Shown here: positions 16,996 to 24,355 of the stretch, one piece after another
Numbering within the stretch: position 1 is the first letter of the stretch
Layout: each line of letters opens with the position of its first letter
NCBI RefSeq assembly: GCF_004341035.1
Contig: NZ_SLXK01000015.1
Span: forward strand, 1-64,000
Direction: 5' to 3'
Origin: Scopulibacillus darangshiensis
Lineage (GTDB): Bacteria > Bacillota > Bacilli > Bacillales > Sporolactobacillaceae
DNA length: 64,000 nucleotides
Translations under genes and position numbers: made by a program
Notes under the pieces: model-generated
Seen by the model: the letters and a program-made list of their open reading frames with translations, nothing else
Database searches by the model: none
What the model was told of the DNA's origin: nothing

Positions 16996-17024
16996 TTGAA
17001 CCTATAAACGGTTAAGGGTATAAT
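16996..17024 (+). promoter_or_regulatory. Sigma-A promoter with AACGGTTA in spacer
   Basis: TTGAAC at 16996-17001, 17-bp spacer, TATAAT at 17019-17024. The spacer contains AAACGGTTAAGGG. CGGTTAAGCG also lies upstream at 16957-16966 and at 7633-7642. The promoter before the XRE gene at 18418 has AACGGTTA at the same place, so both may be bound by the same element regulator. Confidence 0.75.
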
Positions 17025-17130
17025 AGTTCATATAAGTTAGTTGAGACGCTTCAAGCGACCCCATCAAAGGGTGCTGGTGGATGGACTAGAAAGGAACCAG
17101 CTCAACAAATATGGAATGAGGAGGGAAAGT

Positions 17131-17325
17131 GTGGAAAAGGGAACTTACCTTGTTATTGTTGAATGCATTAAGAAAAATGAGCAAGAGCTTGAGAAGGAAA
17201 ACATCAAATGGAATAATCACATTTGCTGGTTTGGTACTCCTGAGGAGCAACAAGAGCATTTTAACAAAACAGGTTACTTGCAAAAGGTCATTAAGTCAGC
17301 CCGCCAAGAACTAGCTGAAGGTTAA
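17131..17325 (+). CDS. Small protein, unknown
   Basis: 64 residues from GTG 17131, 5 bases after AGGAGGG; the longer frame from TTG 17041 has no ribosome binding site. Acidic and helical with HICWFGTPEEQQEHF in the middle. It is the first gene after the promoter at 16996-17024. Function unknown. Confidence 0.6.
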   Translation: MEKGTYLVIVECIKKNEQELEKENIKWNNHICWFGTPEEQQEHFNKTGYLQKVIKSARQELAEG

Positions 17326-17400
17326 GTATTTCAGGTGATACTCTGAGGGCTTGGAGAAATGAGTATTACAGCGGACAGACATTAAAGGGGGTTAAATGAG

Positions 17401-17514
17401 GTGGGAACATTCTTTATGATACTGGGCATTGTTTGGTTCAGCTGGCTCATTACTGACAAAATAGCCATGATTCCATTGAAACATAGAGAAGAGCACTCCT
17501 CAGCGGACAACTAA
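17401..17514 (+). CDS. Small single-pass membrane protein
   Basis: 37 residues from GTG 17401, 9 bases after GGGGG. VGTFFMILGIVWFSWLITDK forms one membrane helix, followed by a charged tail (KHREEHSSADN). Function unknown; small membrane peptides of phages and satellites can act as holin-like, superinfection or stress factors. Confidence 0.5.
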   Translation: MGTFFMILGIVWFSWLITDKIAMIPLKHREEHSSADN

Positions 17515-17657
17515 GCGAGTGCTCAACAAAAATAAACAAATCAAAGGTTTACAAAAAGAATTATATCAAATAAAGGTTTTAGAAACAACAAAAAAGAGAT
17601 CGTTGAGGGGGGGGTAAGACCTCCTCGCCAATAAAATTAAAAGGGGATTGATTGATA

Positions 17658-17981
17658 ATGAAAAACGTTACAGAGGTTATTTCCATTTCATACATGAACA
17701 GGGAGAAAGAAAACTTTGTTGTCGGTGAGTATTTTAATTATGATGTTATTTTCAAAAACAAGCTTGTTCAGGATGACGCTGAAATGGGAAGGATTTTGCC
17801 AGTGTCTTATGAGGAGTATGAAGTTTGCGAGGACATTTTGAATAACGAGAACGCTTTTGAGAACTTCAATACAGATATTTCTTACGACATAAAGGCTCAC
17901 AAAATGTATTCCAGTCTAGAGAATGTAGACATAGAAGGTCACAAAGAAGAAGAGGGAGTTTTCACAGTCGTTGTTGATTAA
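17658..17981 (+). CDS. Small acidic protein, unknown
   Basis: 108 residues from ATG 17658 (TTG 17652 is possible), after AAGGGG. Strongly acidic (EEYEVCEDILNNENAFENF), beta/helix mixed. Acidic small phage proteins often mimic DNA or inhibit host enzymes, but no family is recognised. Upstream, GGGGGGG at 17607 and CTCCTCGCC have no evident role. Confidence 0.6.
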   Translation: MKNVTEVISISYMNREKENFVVGEYFNYDVIFKNKLVQDDAEMGRILPVSYEEYEVCEDILNNENAFENFNTDISYDIKAHKMYSSLENVDIEGHKEEEGVFTVVVD

Positions 17982-18093
17982 ATTCATGAAAAAGGGCTGG
18001 GAAGAGGAGACAGCTCTCACGGTAATTATTGAGTAGATACTTGTCATTTTCCTTCCTTATTATATAGTTGGGATTAAAGGGAGGGCTCAACAA

Positions 18094-18300
18094 ATGGATA
18101 AAAGCACAATGTCTCTTGTGAAGGTCTGGAAGGGTCAAAAAGGAGAATATTTCAATGTGAACATTAATGAACTGGGTATTATGCTTGCAGTTCACAAGAG
18201 CAAACAACCCAAGAGTTATGCCAAAATAGAAGACTGGATTAGTAGGGATGAGGAAAGCTTTATCACTCCTTTATTTGATAAGGACAAAGAGGATGAATAA
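18094..18300 (+). CDS. Small protein, unknown
   Basis: 68 residues, ATG after AAAGGGAGGGCTCAACAA. Charged, ending in DKDKEDE. No domain recognised. Last small gene before the XRE regulator at the right end. Confidence 0.6.
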   Translation: MDKSTMSLVKVWKGQKGEYFNVNINELGIMLAVHKSKQPKSYAKIEDWISRDEESFITPLFDKDKEDE

Positions 18301-18363
18301 CAATATTAATGTAGAAACTGATGAGCTGGGAGCAATCTCAGCTTTCCTCTCAGTTGATTATTT

Positions 18364-18396
18364 ACCGTTGCACGTTTGAACGGTTATATATATAAT
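18364..18396 (+). promoter_or_regulatory. Promoter and palindromic operator of right-end regulator
   Basis: TTGCAC (18368-18373), 17-bp spacer, TATAAT (18391-18396). Overlapping it is the inverted repeat ACCGTT-N9-AACGGT (18364-18384), a likely operator for the XRE protein encoded just downstream. The AACGGTTA half-site also sits in the spacer of the promoter at 16996-17024. Confidence 0.75.
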
Positions 18397-18417
18397 ACAA
18401 CTTGGGGAGTGATGAAT

Positions 18418-18648
18418 TTGGCAAGTGAACCAAAAATAACCTTCAAGCTTGAGGAGGTACTCAAGGAGAAAGGTGTAGGACAAACTGAAATGGCTGACTC
18501 TATAGGGATTCGTAGGGGAACAATTACAGCTATGAAGAAAAGTGACAAAGTTAATATTAAGTATCTGGCTCAGATAATGCAGTACCTTGAACTAGAAAGC
18601 GTTGATGAGATACTCGAATATACTCCAGCTGAGAAGGAAAACTCTTGA
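18418..18648 (+). CDS. XRE-type helix-turn-helix regulator
   Basis: 76 residues from TTG 18418, 8 bases after GGGGAG; ATG 18412 is too close. A helix-turn-helix (VGQTEMADSIGIRRGTITAMKK) is followed by a dimerisation-like helix. It has the form of a Cro/C.AhdI-like repressor and probably represses its own promoter through ACCGTT-N9-AACGGT. It is a candidate master repressor of the element. Confidence 0.85.
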   Translation: MASEPKITFKLEEVLKEKGVGQTEMADSIGIRRGTITAMKKSDKVNIKYLAQIMQYLELESVDEILEYTPAEKENS

Positions 18649-18659
18649 GGAGGTGCTTG

Positions 18660-18752
18660 AGAGACGCTCTCATTTGCAATGAAATCTAATTAGGTGGATA
18701 CTTGGTCAACTCATTGCTTTTAAGCGTCTCTTCACAGCTTTACTTTTATTTT
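18660..18752 (+). terminator. Long hairpin at right end of element
   Basis: AGAGACGCT (18660-18668) pairs with AGCGTCTCT (18723-18731) and GCAATGA (18676-18682) with TCATTGC (18711-18717), followed after a gap by TTTTATTTTTT. It may terminate element transcription before the tRNA promoter. Its outer arm abuts the candidate arm site TTCACAGCTTTAC. Confidence 0.55.
18731..18743 (+). other. Candidate integrase arm-type site (right)
   Basis: TTCACAGCTTTAC, identical to 838-850, 105 bp inside attR. See the left copy for the argument. Confidence 0.5.
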
Positions 18753-18763
18753 TTATTAAACAC

Positions 18764-18792
18764 TTGCAATATGTCCAAGTTTCCTTTACAAT
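18764..18792 (+). promoter_or_regulatory. Element-borne promoter for tRNA-Thr
   Basis: TTGCAA (18764-18769), 17-bp spacer, TACAAT (18787-18792). The predicted start is about 50 bases before tRNA-Thr. It lies inside the element, so it replaces the rRNA-operon promoter that integration cut off. Confidence 0.75.
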
Positions 18793-18847
18793 AAATTTTG
18801 TTCGCTTCAATTGAAAAGTGGTTTTGTAAGGCTAAATCACCTGAATC

Positions 18848-18892
18848 TCGCTTCCATAGCTCAGCAGGTAGAGCGCTTCCATGGTAAGGAAG
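18848..18892 (+). repeat. attR: 45-bp direct repeat within tRNA-Thr
   Basis: Identical to 701-745. Together with the chromosomal 3' half on the right it rebuilds the whole tRNA-Thr gene. Confidence 0.92.
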
Positions 18893-18925
18893 AGGTCATC
18901 GGTTCGAATCCGGTTGGAAGCTCCA
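18850..18925 (+). tRNA. tRNA-Thr (GGT)
   Basis: 76 bases with CCA. The acceptor GCTTCCA pairs with TGGAAGC, the anticodon loop ATGGTAA carries GGT (18883-18885), and the T-arm is CCGGTTCGAATCCGG. Its 5' half is element-derived or shared (attR) and its 3' half chromosomal. It originally followed tRNA-Asn directly. Confidence 0.96.
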
Positions 18926-18942
18926 TTAAAATACTAACCTAT

Positions 18943-18978
18943 ACCGGGGTTATCGCATTAGCGATTCCCCGGTTTTTG
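18943..18978 (+). terminator. Terminator of the rRNA/tRNA operon
   Basis: ACCGGGG pairs with CCCCGGT around a loop that itself can pair (TTATCGC/GCGATT), followed by TTTTTGTT. It lies 17 bp after tRNA-Thr and is chromosomal. Confidence 0.9.
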
Positions 18979-19397
18979 TTATCGTTTAGAAAGTTATAAA
19001 ATGTTAGTCAATGTTAAACCTTTCGTAAATCAATAAAATTCTCCGTCAATATCACAAAGTGTGTCACGCTTGTTCGCCTTTAAAATCCTCATAAAAGAGC
19101 CTTTGAAACCATAAGTGTATTATAAGCTGACTTCAGCAAGAAGTTAGTAAAAAAGCCTTCAAAGTCAAGGGAAAATGACTTTTTAAGAAATAGTGTGTTT
19201 TATTTATTTAAAGCAGGGTAAATAGAGTAATATGCCCCCTTTTTAAGGGTACTAAAGGACTAGGATAAAGTGAAAGGTAGCATGGATTAATCAAGTTTTA
19301 TAAGCCTTAACAATTGCAATATTCTTTTTATAAATGTTATGGTAGAAAAAGTCGGTCTTAAGCGGGGCTAAAGTAGGTAGGAAGATGGGGTGAATAG
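18979..19397 (+). promoter_or_regulatory. Region upstream of opuA
   Basis: About 420 bp without a supportable gene. A possible promoter is TTGCAA at 19314-19319, 18-bp spacer, TATGGT at 19338-19343, giving a leader of about 50 bases before opuAA. No riboswitch fold was recognised. Confidence 0.45.
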
Positions 19398-20603
19398 ATG
19401 ATTCATATTAAAGCGGAAAAATTAACAAAAATTTTCGGCAAACATCCAAAGCAAGCGGCTGCACTTTTAGATCAAGGCAAGACAAAGGAAGAAATTTTAA
19501 AAGAGACAGGCATGACAGTGGGTGTCAATCAAGCAAGCTTTGAGGTTCATTCTGGAGAAGTGTTTGTAATTATGGGTCTCTCCGGAAGCGGTAAATCAAC
19601 TCTTGTTAGAATGTTAAATCGACTCATTGAACCGACATCAGGTAAATTGATTGTAGATGATGAAGATGTTGTGGAGATGAGCAAGGAAAAGCTTCGGAAT
19701 TTGCGCCGCAAAAAAATGTCAATGGTTTTTCAACAATTCGCACTCCTCCCTCATAAAACAATTTTACAAAATACGGAATATGGGTTAGAAATTCAGGGAA
19801 TCAGTAAAAGCGAACGAAAGAAAAAGGCATTGGAATCGCTGGAATTAGTGGGTTTGGGGGGCTATGTCGATAAATACCCTTCTGAACTATCCGGCGGGAT
19901 GCAGCAGCGTGTTGGCTTAGCGCGGGCGCTTGCCAACGATCCTGAGATTTTATTAATGGATGAAGCATTTAGCGCACTTGATCCGTTAATTAGAAAAGAT
20001 ATGCAGGATGAATTATTGGAACTGCAACAGTCCGTTGAAAAAACAATCATTTTTATAACACACGATTTAGATGAAGCATTGCGAATCGGTGACAGAATTG
20101 CGCTAATGAAGGACGGAAATATAGTTCAGGTTGGAACTGCAGAAGAAATTTTAATGCATCCGGCCAATGATTATGTGGAACGCTTTGTAGAAGATGTTGA
20201 TCTTTCCAAGGTCCTAACTGCAGGGCACGTCATGAAGCGTGCCGAAACTATAACCCCTGATAAGGGGCCAAGAGTGGCACTGCAATTAATGAGGGATCAT
20301 GGCGTTTCAACCATTTATGTTGTTGATAAAAAGCAAAATTTGATGGGCTACATCACCGCTGATCAAGCCACTGAGGCAATTAAGGAAAAGAAGACCATCA
20401 GTGATGTGCTCACCAAGGACGTCCCGACAGTCAGTCCGGAAACAGTTCTGGTTGATTTATTTGAACCAATAGCATCGGCTGGCGTGCCGCTTGCTGTTAT
20501 CAATGAAAATGGACGATTAAAGGGCATTGTTGTACGGGGAGCTGTTATGGGTGCATTAGCCGGCGAAGAGGCAGCTCTGAATGGGGGTGAAATAAATGGA
20601 TGA
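19398..20603 (+). CDS. opuAA: Glycine betaine ABC transporter, ATP-binding subunit
   Basis: 401 residues, ATG 6 bases after GGGGTG. Walker [10 protein letters not shown] (about 60-68), signature LSGGMQQR, Walker [14 protein letters not shown]-loop ITHDLDEA. Two CBS domains (about 285-395) at the C-terminus are typical of osmoregulatory OpuA/ProV ATPases. The N-terminal extension with [14 protein letters not shown] is also family-typical. It energises uptake of glycine betaine as an osmoprotectant. The stop overlaps the start of the permease gene by 8 bases. Confidence 0.95.
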   Translation: MIHIKAEKLTKIFGKHPKQAAALLDQGKTKEEILKETGMTVGVNQASFEVHSGEVFVIMGLSGSGKSTLVRMLNRLIEPTSGKLIVDDEDVVEMSKEKLRNLRRKKMSMVFQQFALLPHKTILQNTEYGLEIQGISKSERKKKALESLELVGLGGYVDKYPSELSGGMQQRVGLARALANDPEILLMDEAFSALDPLIRKDMQDELLELQQSVEKTIIFITHDLDEALRIGDRIALMKDGNIVQVGTAEEILMHPANDYVERFVEDVDLSKVLTAGHVMKRAETITPDKGPRVALQLMRDHGVSTIYVVDKKQNLMGYITADQATEAIKEKKTISDVLTKDVPTVSPETVLVDLFEPIASAGVPLAVINENGRLKGIVVRGAVMGALAGEEAALNGGEING

Positions 20604-21432
20604 TAGATTATTTCCAAAGATCCCCTTAGCTCAATGGGTTGAAGATATTGTAAACTTTCTTATTGCTAATTTATCGGGATTTTTTGATGCCATTAATACC
20701 GGGATATCCAATTTTGGAGATGCCCTTGTCAGTTTATTATCCATTGGACCTCCATACGTGTTAATTATTATTATTGCTTTAATTGCTTTATGGGTTGGAC
20801 GATGGCCTTTGGGGGTATTTACACTCATCGCATTGCTCCTTATTAATAATTTGGGTTATTGGGGAGAAACAGTCGATACATTAGCCTTAATCTTAACTTC
20901 GGTTATCATTGCCATTATTATTGGTATTCCAATCGGGATTTGGATTTCTCAAAGTGATACGGCAAGGTCAATCATTACACCGATTCTTGACTTTATGCAG
21001 ACAATGCCGGCTTTTGTTTATTTAATACCTGCCGTCATCTTTTTTGGTATTGGCATGGTTCCGGGTGTTATCGCCACTGTCATCTTTTCAATGCCGCCGA
21101 CTGTCCGTCTAACCAACTTAGGGATTCGCCAGGTTCCAGAAGAGCTGATAGAAGCAGCAAATGCTTTTGGCTCAACAACACGGCAACGGCTGGTAAAAGT
21201 TCAGCTTCCTTTGGCTACACCGACAATTATGGCAGGAATCAACCAAAGTATTATGCTCTCACTTTCAATGGTTGTTATCTCTTCTTTGGTTGGTGCACCG
21301 GGGCTCGGAACAATCGTCTACCGGGCGGTTACGCAAGTTAAAGTGGGATTAGGATTTGAAAGTGGATTAGCACTAGTTATCATTGCGGTTGTTCTTGACC
21401 GCATTTCCCAAAATATAAAAAGGAAGAAATAA
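20596..21432 (+). CDS. opuAB: Glycine betaine ABC transporter, permease subunit
   Basis: 278 residues with about six to seven membrane helices and the EAA loop ([37 protein letters not shown]). It matches OpuAB/ProW in length and order. Translation is coupled to opuAA by overlap. It forms the membrane channel with OpuAA as motor and OpuAC as receptor. Confidence 0.95.
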   Translation: MDDRLFPKIPLAQWVEDIVNFLIANLSGFFDAINTGISNFGDALVSLLSIGPPYVLIIIIALIALWVGRWPLGVFTLIALLLINNLGYWGETVDTLALILTSVIIAIIIGIPIGIWISQSDTARSIITPILDFMQTMPAFVYLIPAVIFFGIGMVPGVIATVIFSMPPTVRLTNLGIRQVPEELIEAANAFGSTTRQRLVKVQLPLATPTIMAGINQSIMLSLSMVVISSLVGAPGLGTIVYRAVTQVKVGLGFESGLALVIIAVVLDRISQNIKRKK

Positions 21433-21457
21433 ATCATTAGGAGGGTTTCTTATTAAA

Positions 21458-22366
21458 ATGTGGAAAAAGTTTCGTTTCGTTGGTTTAGCGCTCGTTCTTT
21501 CGTTGTCACTACTTCTCGCGGCTTGCAGCGGCGGAGATAATTCAGGCAGCAAAGATTCTTCAAAGGCTGTCGGAGATCAAGTTGATTGGCAAATAACAGG
21601 GATTGACCCTGGTGCCGGTATCATGCAAGCAACGGATAGGGCTATTAAAGAGTATGGTCTGGACAAATGGAAATTAAAACAAAGTTCAGGCGCAGCAATG
21701 ACAGCACAATTGAAAAGAAAGTACCAGCAAAAGGATCCTATTATCATTACAGGCTGGACACCTCACTGGATGTTCCAAAAGTTTGATCTTAAGTTCTTAA
21801 AGGATCCAAAAAATGTGTACGGGGATGCTGAAGCCATCCATACAGTAACTAGAAAAGGATTCAAGCAAGATAATCCAGGTGCGGCAAAAATCCTTGATCA
21901 ATTCCATTGGTCCCAGGACGATATGGGTAAGGTTATGTTAGCAACAGCTGACGGCAAAAAGCCTGAAGAAGCTGCAAAAGAATGGGTTAAAAAGAATCAG
22001 GATAAGGTTAAAGAGTGGACCAAAGGCGCGAAAAAAGGAAACGGTAAAGAAGTTAAAATTGTTTACGTCGCTTGGGATTCTGCTGTTGCCAGCACCAATG
22101 TTATCAAGACGGTTCTTGAAGACATGGGTTATAAAGTGACACTAAAACAAGTTGAAGCAGGTCCGGCATTTGCGGGTCTTTCAGATGGTTCTGTGGATGC
22201 GATTACCTGCGTATGGCTCCCAGTGACACACAAAAGCTATTGGGATAAATATAAGAGTAAGCTTGTTGACCTCGGTCCAAACCTTAAAGGCGGTGCAAAA
22301 ACCGGCTTGGTTGTGCCAAAGTATATGAAGGATGTTAATTCAATTGAAGATTTAAAAGCAAAATAA
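21458..22366 (+). CDS. opuAC: Glycine betaine-binding lipoprotein
   Basis: 302 residues. Lipoprotein signal with lipobox LLAAC (Cys about 23). The mature part is an OpuAC-type periplasmic-binding fold; aromatic residues at GWTPHWMF and TCVWLPVTHKSYWDKY suit the Trp/Tyr cage for quaternary amines. AGGAGGG lies 12 bases before the ATG, slightly long. Last gene of the opuA operon, followed by a terminator. Confidence 0.94.
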   Translation: MWKKFRFVGLALVLSLSLLLAACSGGDNSGSKDSSKAVGDQVDWQITGIDPGAGIMQATDRAIKEYGLDKWKLKQSSGAAMTAQLKRKYQQKDPIIITGWTPHWMFQKFDLKFLKDPKNVYGDAEAIHTVTRKGFKQDNPGAAKILDQFHWSQDDMGKVMLATADGKKPEEAAKEWVKKNQDKVKEWTKGAKKGNGKEVKIVYVAWDSAVASTNVIKTVLEDMGYKVTLKQVEAGPAFAGLSDGSVDAITCVWLPVTHKSYWDKYKSKLVDLGPNLKGGAKTGLVVPKYMKDVNSIEDLKAK

Positions 22367-22373
22367 GTTTATA

Positions 22374-22401
22374 AACAGCCTCCCAAAGGGGCTGTTTTAT
22401 T
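22374..22401 (+). terminator. Terminator of opuA operon
   Basis: AACAGCC pairs with GGCTGTT across a short loop, followed by TTATTTT. Confidence 0.85.
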
Positions 22402-22502
22402 TTGGCGTTGGACCCTTATTTTACTTTCATGATTACATTTATTTAGGAAAATATAATAGTTGTGCACCTTTCGCACAAAATAAACAGACAGTGGTGATAT
22501 CG

Positions 22503-22655
22503 ATGGGACAAAAAACCTGGGTGCCAGTTGTTGCTTCGATTGGAATTGGCGCTGCTGCTTATCAAATGATGAAGCCAAACAATAGGGTTGGGAATGCTGT
22601 TAAGGGGCGAATGAGCAAAATGATGCGTACCAAGGAACTATTCCCAAACCGCTAA
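22503..22655 (+). CDS. Small membrane-associated protein (DUF3918/YrzQ-like)
   Basis: 50 residues (MGQKTWVPVVASIGIGAAAYQ...), ATG after CAGTGGTGATATCG. An N-terminal Gly/Ala-rich hydrophobic stretch followed by a basic tail with MMRTKELF, like the small YrzQ/DUF3918-type proteins of Bacillales. Function unknown. It lies between two terminators, so it is a monocistronic unit. Confidence 0.6.
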   Translation: MGQKTWVPVVASIGIGAAAYQMMKPNNRVGNAVKGRMSKMMRTKELFPNR

Positions 22656-22677
22656 CAAATGGCGCTTTAACAAAAGG

Positions 22678-22708
22678 CAGAAGCTCTTCTAGGGCTTCTG
22701 TCTTTTTT
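22678..22708 (+). terminator. Intrinsic terminator
   Basis: CAGAAGC pairs with GCTTCTG, followed by TCTTTTTTAT. Confidence 0.85.
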
Positions 22709-22792
22709 ATTGGAAAATAATTTAGGTGTACTATGCATAGTCATGTAATATGGGGTTTGTCCCTTGTTTAAATTGACCGGGGTGATGGAAAA

Positions 22793-23194
22793 ATGATAAG
22801 GAAAAATGGGATCATTTATAATTCAATCGCACTGTTTGTCATGTGCAGCAATATCATTATTACCTTTACGATTGTTTATATGGTATTGGATTTCTTTGAT
22901 CTGGGAAGAATTGTGGAACATCATACAGCCGTCTCTTATATACCGATGTGGATTGATAATTTTACAAGAACGCTATATTTCAGCGCCATCACATTATTGT
23001 CTGTCGGTTATGGGGATATCACGCCTTTTGGCTGGTCAAGGGGCGTTGCAATACTTGAAGCGACCATCGGTTATATACTCCCGGCCGCCATCACTGTTCA
23101 GTACTTGCGCCTTTTTCCTTCACCTTTAGAAAATTGGTTTAGAAACAAATATGATCATAAAAATAATGGGCCGGATGATAAGAAAATTGATTAG
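22793..23194 (+). CDS. Small potassium channel (two-TM pore type)
   Basis: 133 residues, ATG after GGGGTGATGGAAAA. Membrane helices at about 9-33 and 85-105 frame a pore loop with selectivity filter TLLSVGYGD (67-75), the K+ channel signature. No cytoplasmic RCK/TrkA domain follows, only a short hydrophilic tail. It is probably a tetrameric K+ channel at the cytoplasmic membrane; gating cannot be told from sequence. Confidence 0.88.
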   Translation: MIRKNGIIYNSIALFVMCSNIIITFTIVYMVLDFFDLGRIVEHHTAVSYIPMWIDNFTRTLYFSAITLLSVGYGDITPFGWSRGVAILEATIGYILPAAITVQYLRLFPSPLENWFRNKYDHKNNGPDDKKID

Positions 23195-23345
23195 AATGTC
23201 CTGTTTAAAAGCGCAAAATCAGCAATAAAAGCAAGGGATTATGGGCCTTCCTGAATTCAGAAAATAAAAGTTTTTTTATTTCCCTTTACAACTCGTCCTA
23301 TTCTGTATATAATAAAAAACGTCGATTAAAGCAGTAAACACTTTT
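23195..23345 (+). promoter_or_regulatory. Leader/promoter of tRNA cluster
   Basis: About 150 bp. TTTACA at 23284-23289 and TATAAT at 23307-23312 with a 17-bp spacer form a strong sigma-A promoter about 33 bases before tRNA-Glu. Confidence 0.7.
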
Positions 23346-23420
23346 GGCCCGTTGGTCAAGCGGTTAAGACACCGCCCTTTCACGGCGGTAACACGGGTTC
23401 GAATCCCGTACGGGTCACCA
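23346..23420 (+). tRNA. tRNA-Glu (TTC)
   Basis: 75 bases with CCA; anticodon arm CCGCC-CTTTCAC-GGCGG gives TTC. First gene of an eight-tRNA cluster. Confidence 0.96.
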
Positions 23421-23428
23421 CTATTTTT

Positions 23429-23504
23429 GGAGGATTAGCTCAGCTGGGAGAGCACCTGCCTTACAAGCAGGGGGTCGCAGGTTCGAGCCCTGCATCCTCC
23501 ACCA
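23429..23504 (+). tRNA. tRNA-Val (TAC)
   Basis: 76 bases with CCA; anticodon arm CCTGC-CTTACAA-GCAGG gives TAC; acceptor GGAGGAT pairs with ATCCTCC. Confidence 0.96.
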
Positions 23505-23507
23505 TTT

Positions 23508-23583
<76 letters not shown>

Positions 23584-23615
23584 CTTTTATAAGAAATTGG
23601 CTTTTGTATTAATAT

Positions 23616-23700
23616 GGAGGGATAGCGAAGTGGCCAAACGCGGCGGACTGTAAATCCGCTCCCTACGGGTTCGAAGGTTCAAATCCTTCTCCCTCCACCA
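23616..23700 (+). tRNA. tRNA-Tyr (GTA)
   Basis: 85 bases with CCA and a long variable arm; the anticodon loop around ACTGTAAA gives GTA; acceptor GGAGGGA pairs with TCCCTCC. Confidence 0.96.
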
Positions 23701-23761
23701 TTTACATACGAACGAGCCGTTTGCTCAATATCAAGCGAAAATCGATCATTTATTTAAATAA

Positions 23762-23837
23762 GAGCCATTAGCTCAGTTGGTAGAGCATCTGACTTTTAAT
23801 CAGAGGGTCGGAGGTTCGAGTCCTCCATGGCTCACCA
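23762..23837 (+). tRNA. tRNA-Lys (TTT)
   Basis: 76 bases ending ACCA; anticodon arm TCTGA-CTTTTAA-TCAGA gives TTT; acceptor GAGCCAT pairs with ATGGCTC. Confidence 0.96.
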
Positions 23838-23906
23838 CCATTTTAGTCTCATTTGCGTGGGGTTTTTCTTTATATTCAAATGTCAAAGGTCGCGGGCTCA
23901 TCCAAT

Positions 23907-23994
23907 GCGGGTGTGGCGGAATGGCAGACGCGCTAGATTCAGGGTCTAGTGTTCTTTATAGGACGTGGGGGTTCAAGTCCCTTCACCCGCACCA
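23907..23994 (+). tRNA. tRNA-Leu (CAG)
   Basis: 88 bases with CCA and the class II variable arm; anticodon arm CTAGA-TTCAGGG-TCTAG gives CAG. Confidence 0.96.
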
Positions 23995-24005
23995 ACAATA
24001 CATAT

Positions 24006-24080
24006 GCGGAAGTAGTTCAGTGGTAGAACATCACCTTGCCAAGGTGGGGGTCGCGGGTTCGAATCCCGTCTTCCGCTCCA
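24006..24080 (+). tRNA. tRNA-Gly (GCC)
   Basis: 75 bases with CCA; anticodon arm CACCT-TGCCAAG gives GCC; acceptor GCGGAAG pairs with CTTCCGC. Confidence 0.96.
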
Positions 24081-24084
24081 TATC

Positions 24085-24160
24085 GGGGCCTTAGCTCAGC
24101 TGGGAGAGCGCCTGCTTTGCACGCAGGAGGTCAGCGGTTCGATCCCGCTAGGCTCCACCA
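24085..24160 (+). tRNA. tRNA-Ala (TGC)
   Basis: 76 bases with CCA; anticodon arm CCTGC-TTTGCAC-GCAGG gives TGC. Last gene of the cluster. Confidence 0.96.
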
Positions 24161-24174
24161 TAAATTATAAATCC

Positions 24175-24210
24175 AACCCTTAAACGGTTAGCCGTTTAAG
24201 GGTTTTCTTC
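24175..24210 (+). terminator. Terminator of tRNA cluster
   Basis: AACCCTTAAACGG pairs with CCGTTTAAGGGTT, followed by TTCTTCTG; a very stable stem. Confidence 0.9.
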
Positions 24211-24355
24211 TGTTGTTTTGGAAACAAGAGAATGAAGATGTAGCCCCAAAGTCGATGCTGCTCTTTTTACTATTGATACTCCCTGTTCGAAAGTTGTGGA
24301 TGGGCGTTGTTTACGTGTAAAATAGAGGTGAGAATACATAAGGAGGCTGCAAGAT

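Larger units (their letters stand above)
701..18892 (+). mobile_element. Integrated phage-satellite-like element in tRNA-Thr
   Basis: About 18.1 kb between the two 45-bp tRNA-Thr repeats. The integrase gene sits at the left end. All recognised genes point the same way, many are tiny, and GTG/TTG starts are common. The content is integrase, regulators, helicase, HNH nuclease, small-terminase-like, prohead-protease-like and capsid-cement-like proteins, plus accessory nuclease-like genes. I find no large terminase, portal, major capsid, tail or lysis genes. That pattern fits a phage satellite (PICI-like) better than a full prophage or a conjugative element. An identical 13-mer, TTCACAGCTTTAC, lies near each end (838-850 and 18731-18743), as expected for integrase arm sites. 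Confidence 0.85.

Noticed and set aside
701-18892. Reading the element as a complete prophage
   Set aside because: No portal, large terminase, major capsid, tail, holin or endolysin gene was found in 18 kb.
701-18892. Reading the element as a conjugative element (ICE)
   Set aside because: No relaxase, coupling protein or type IV secretion genes.
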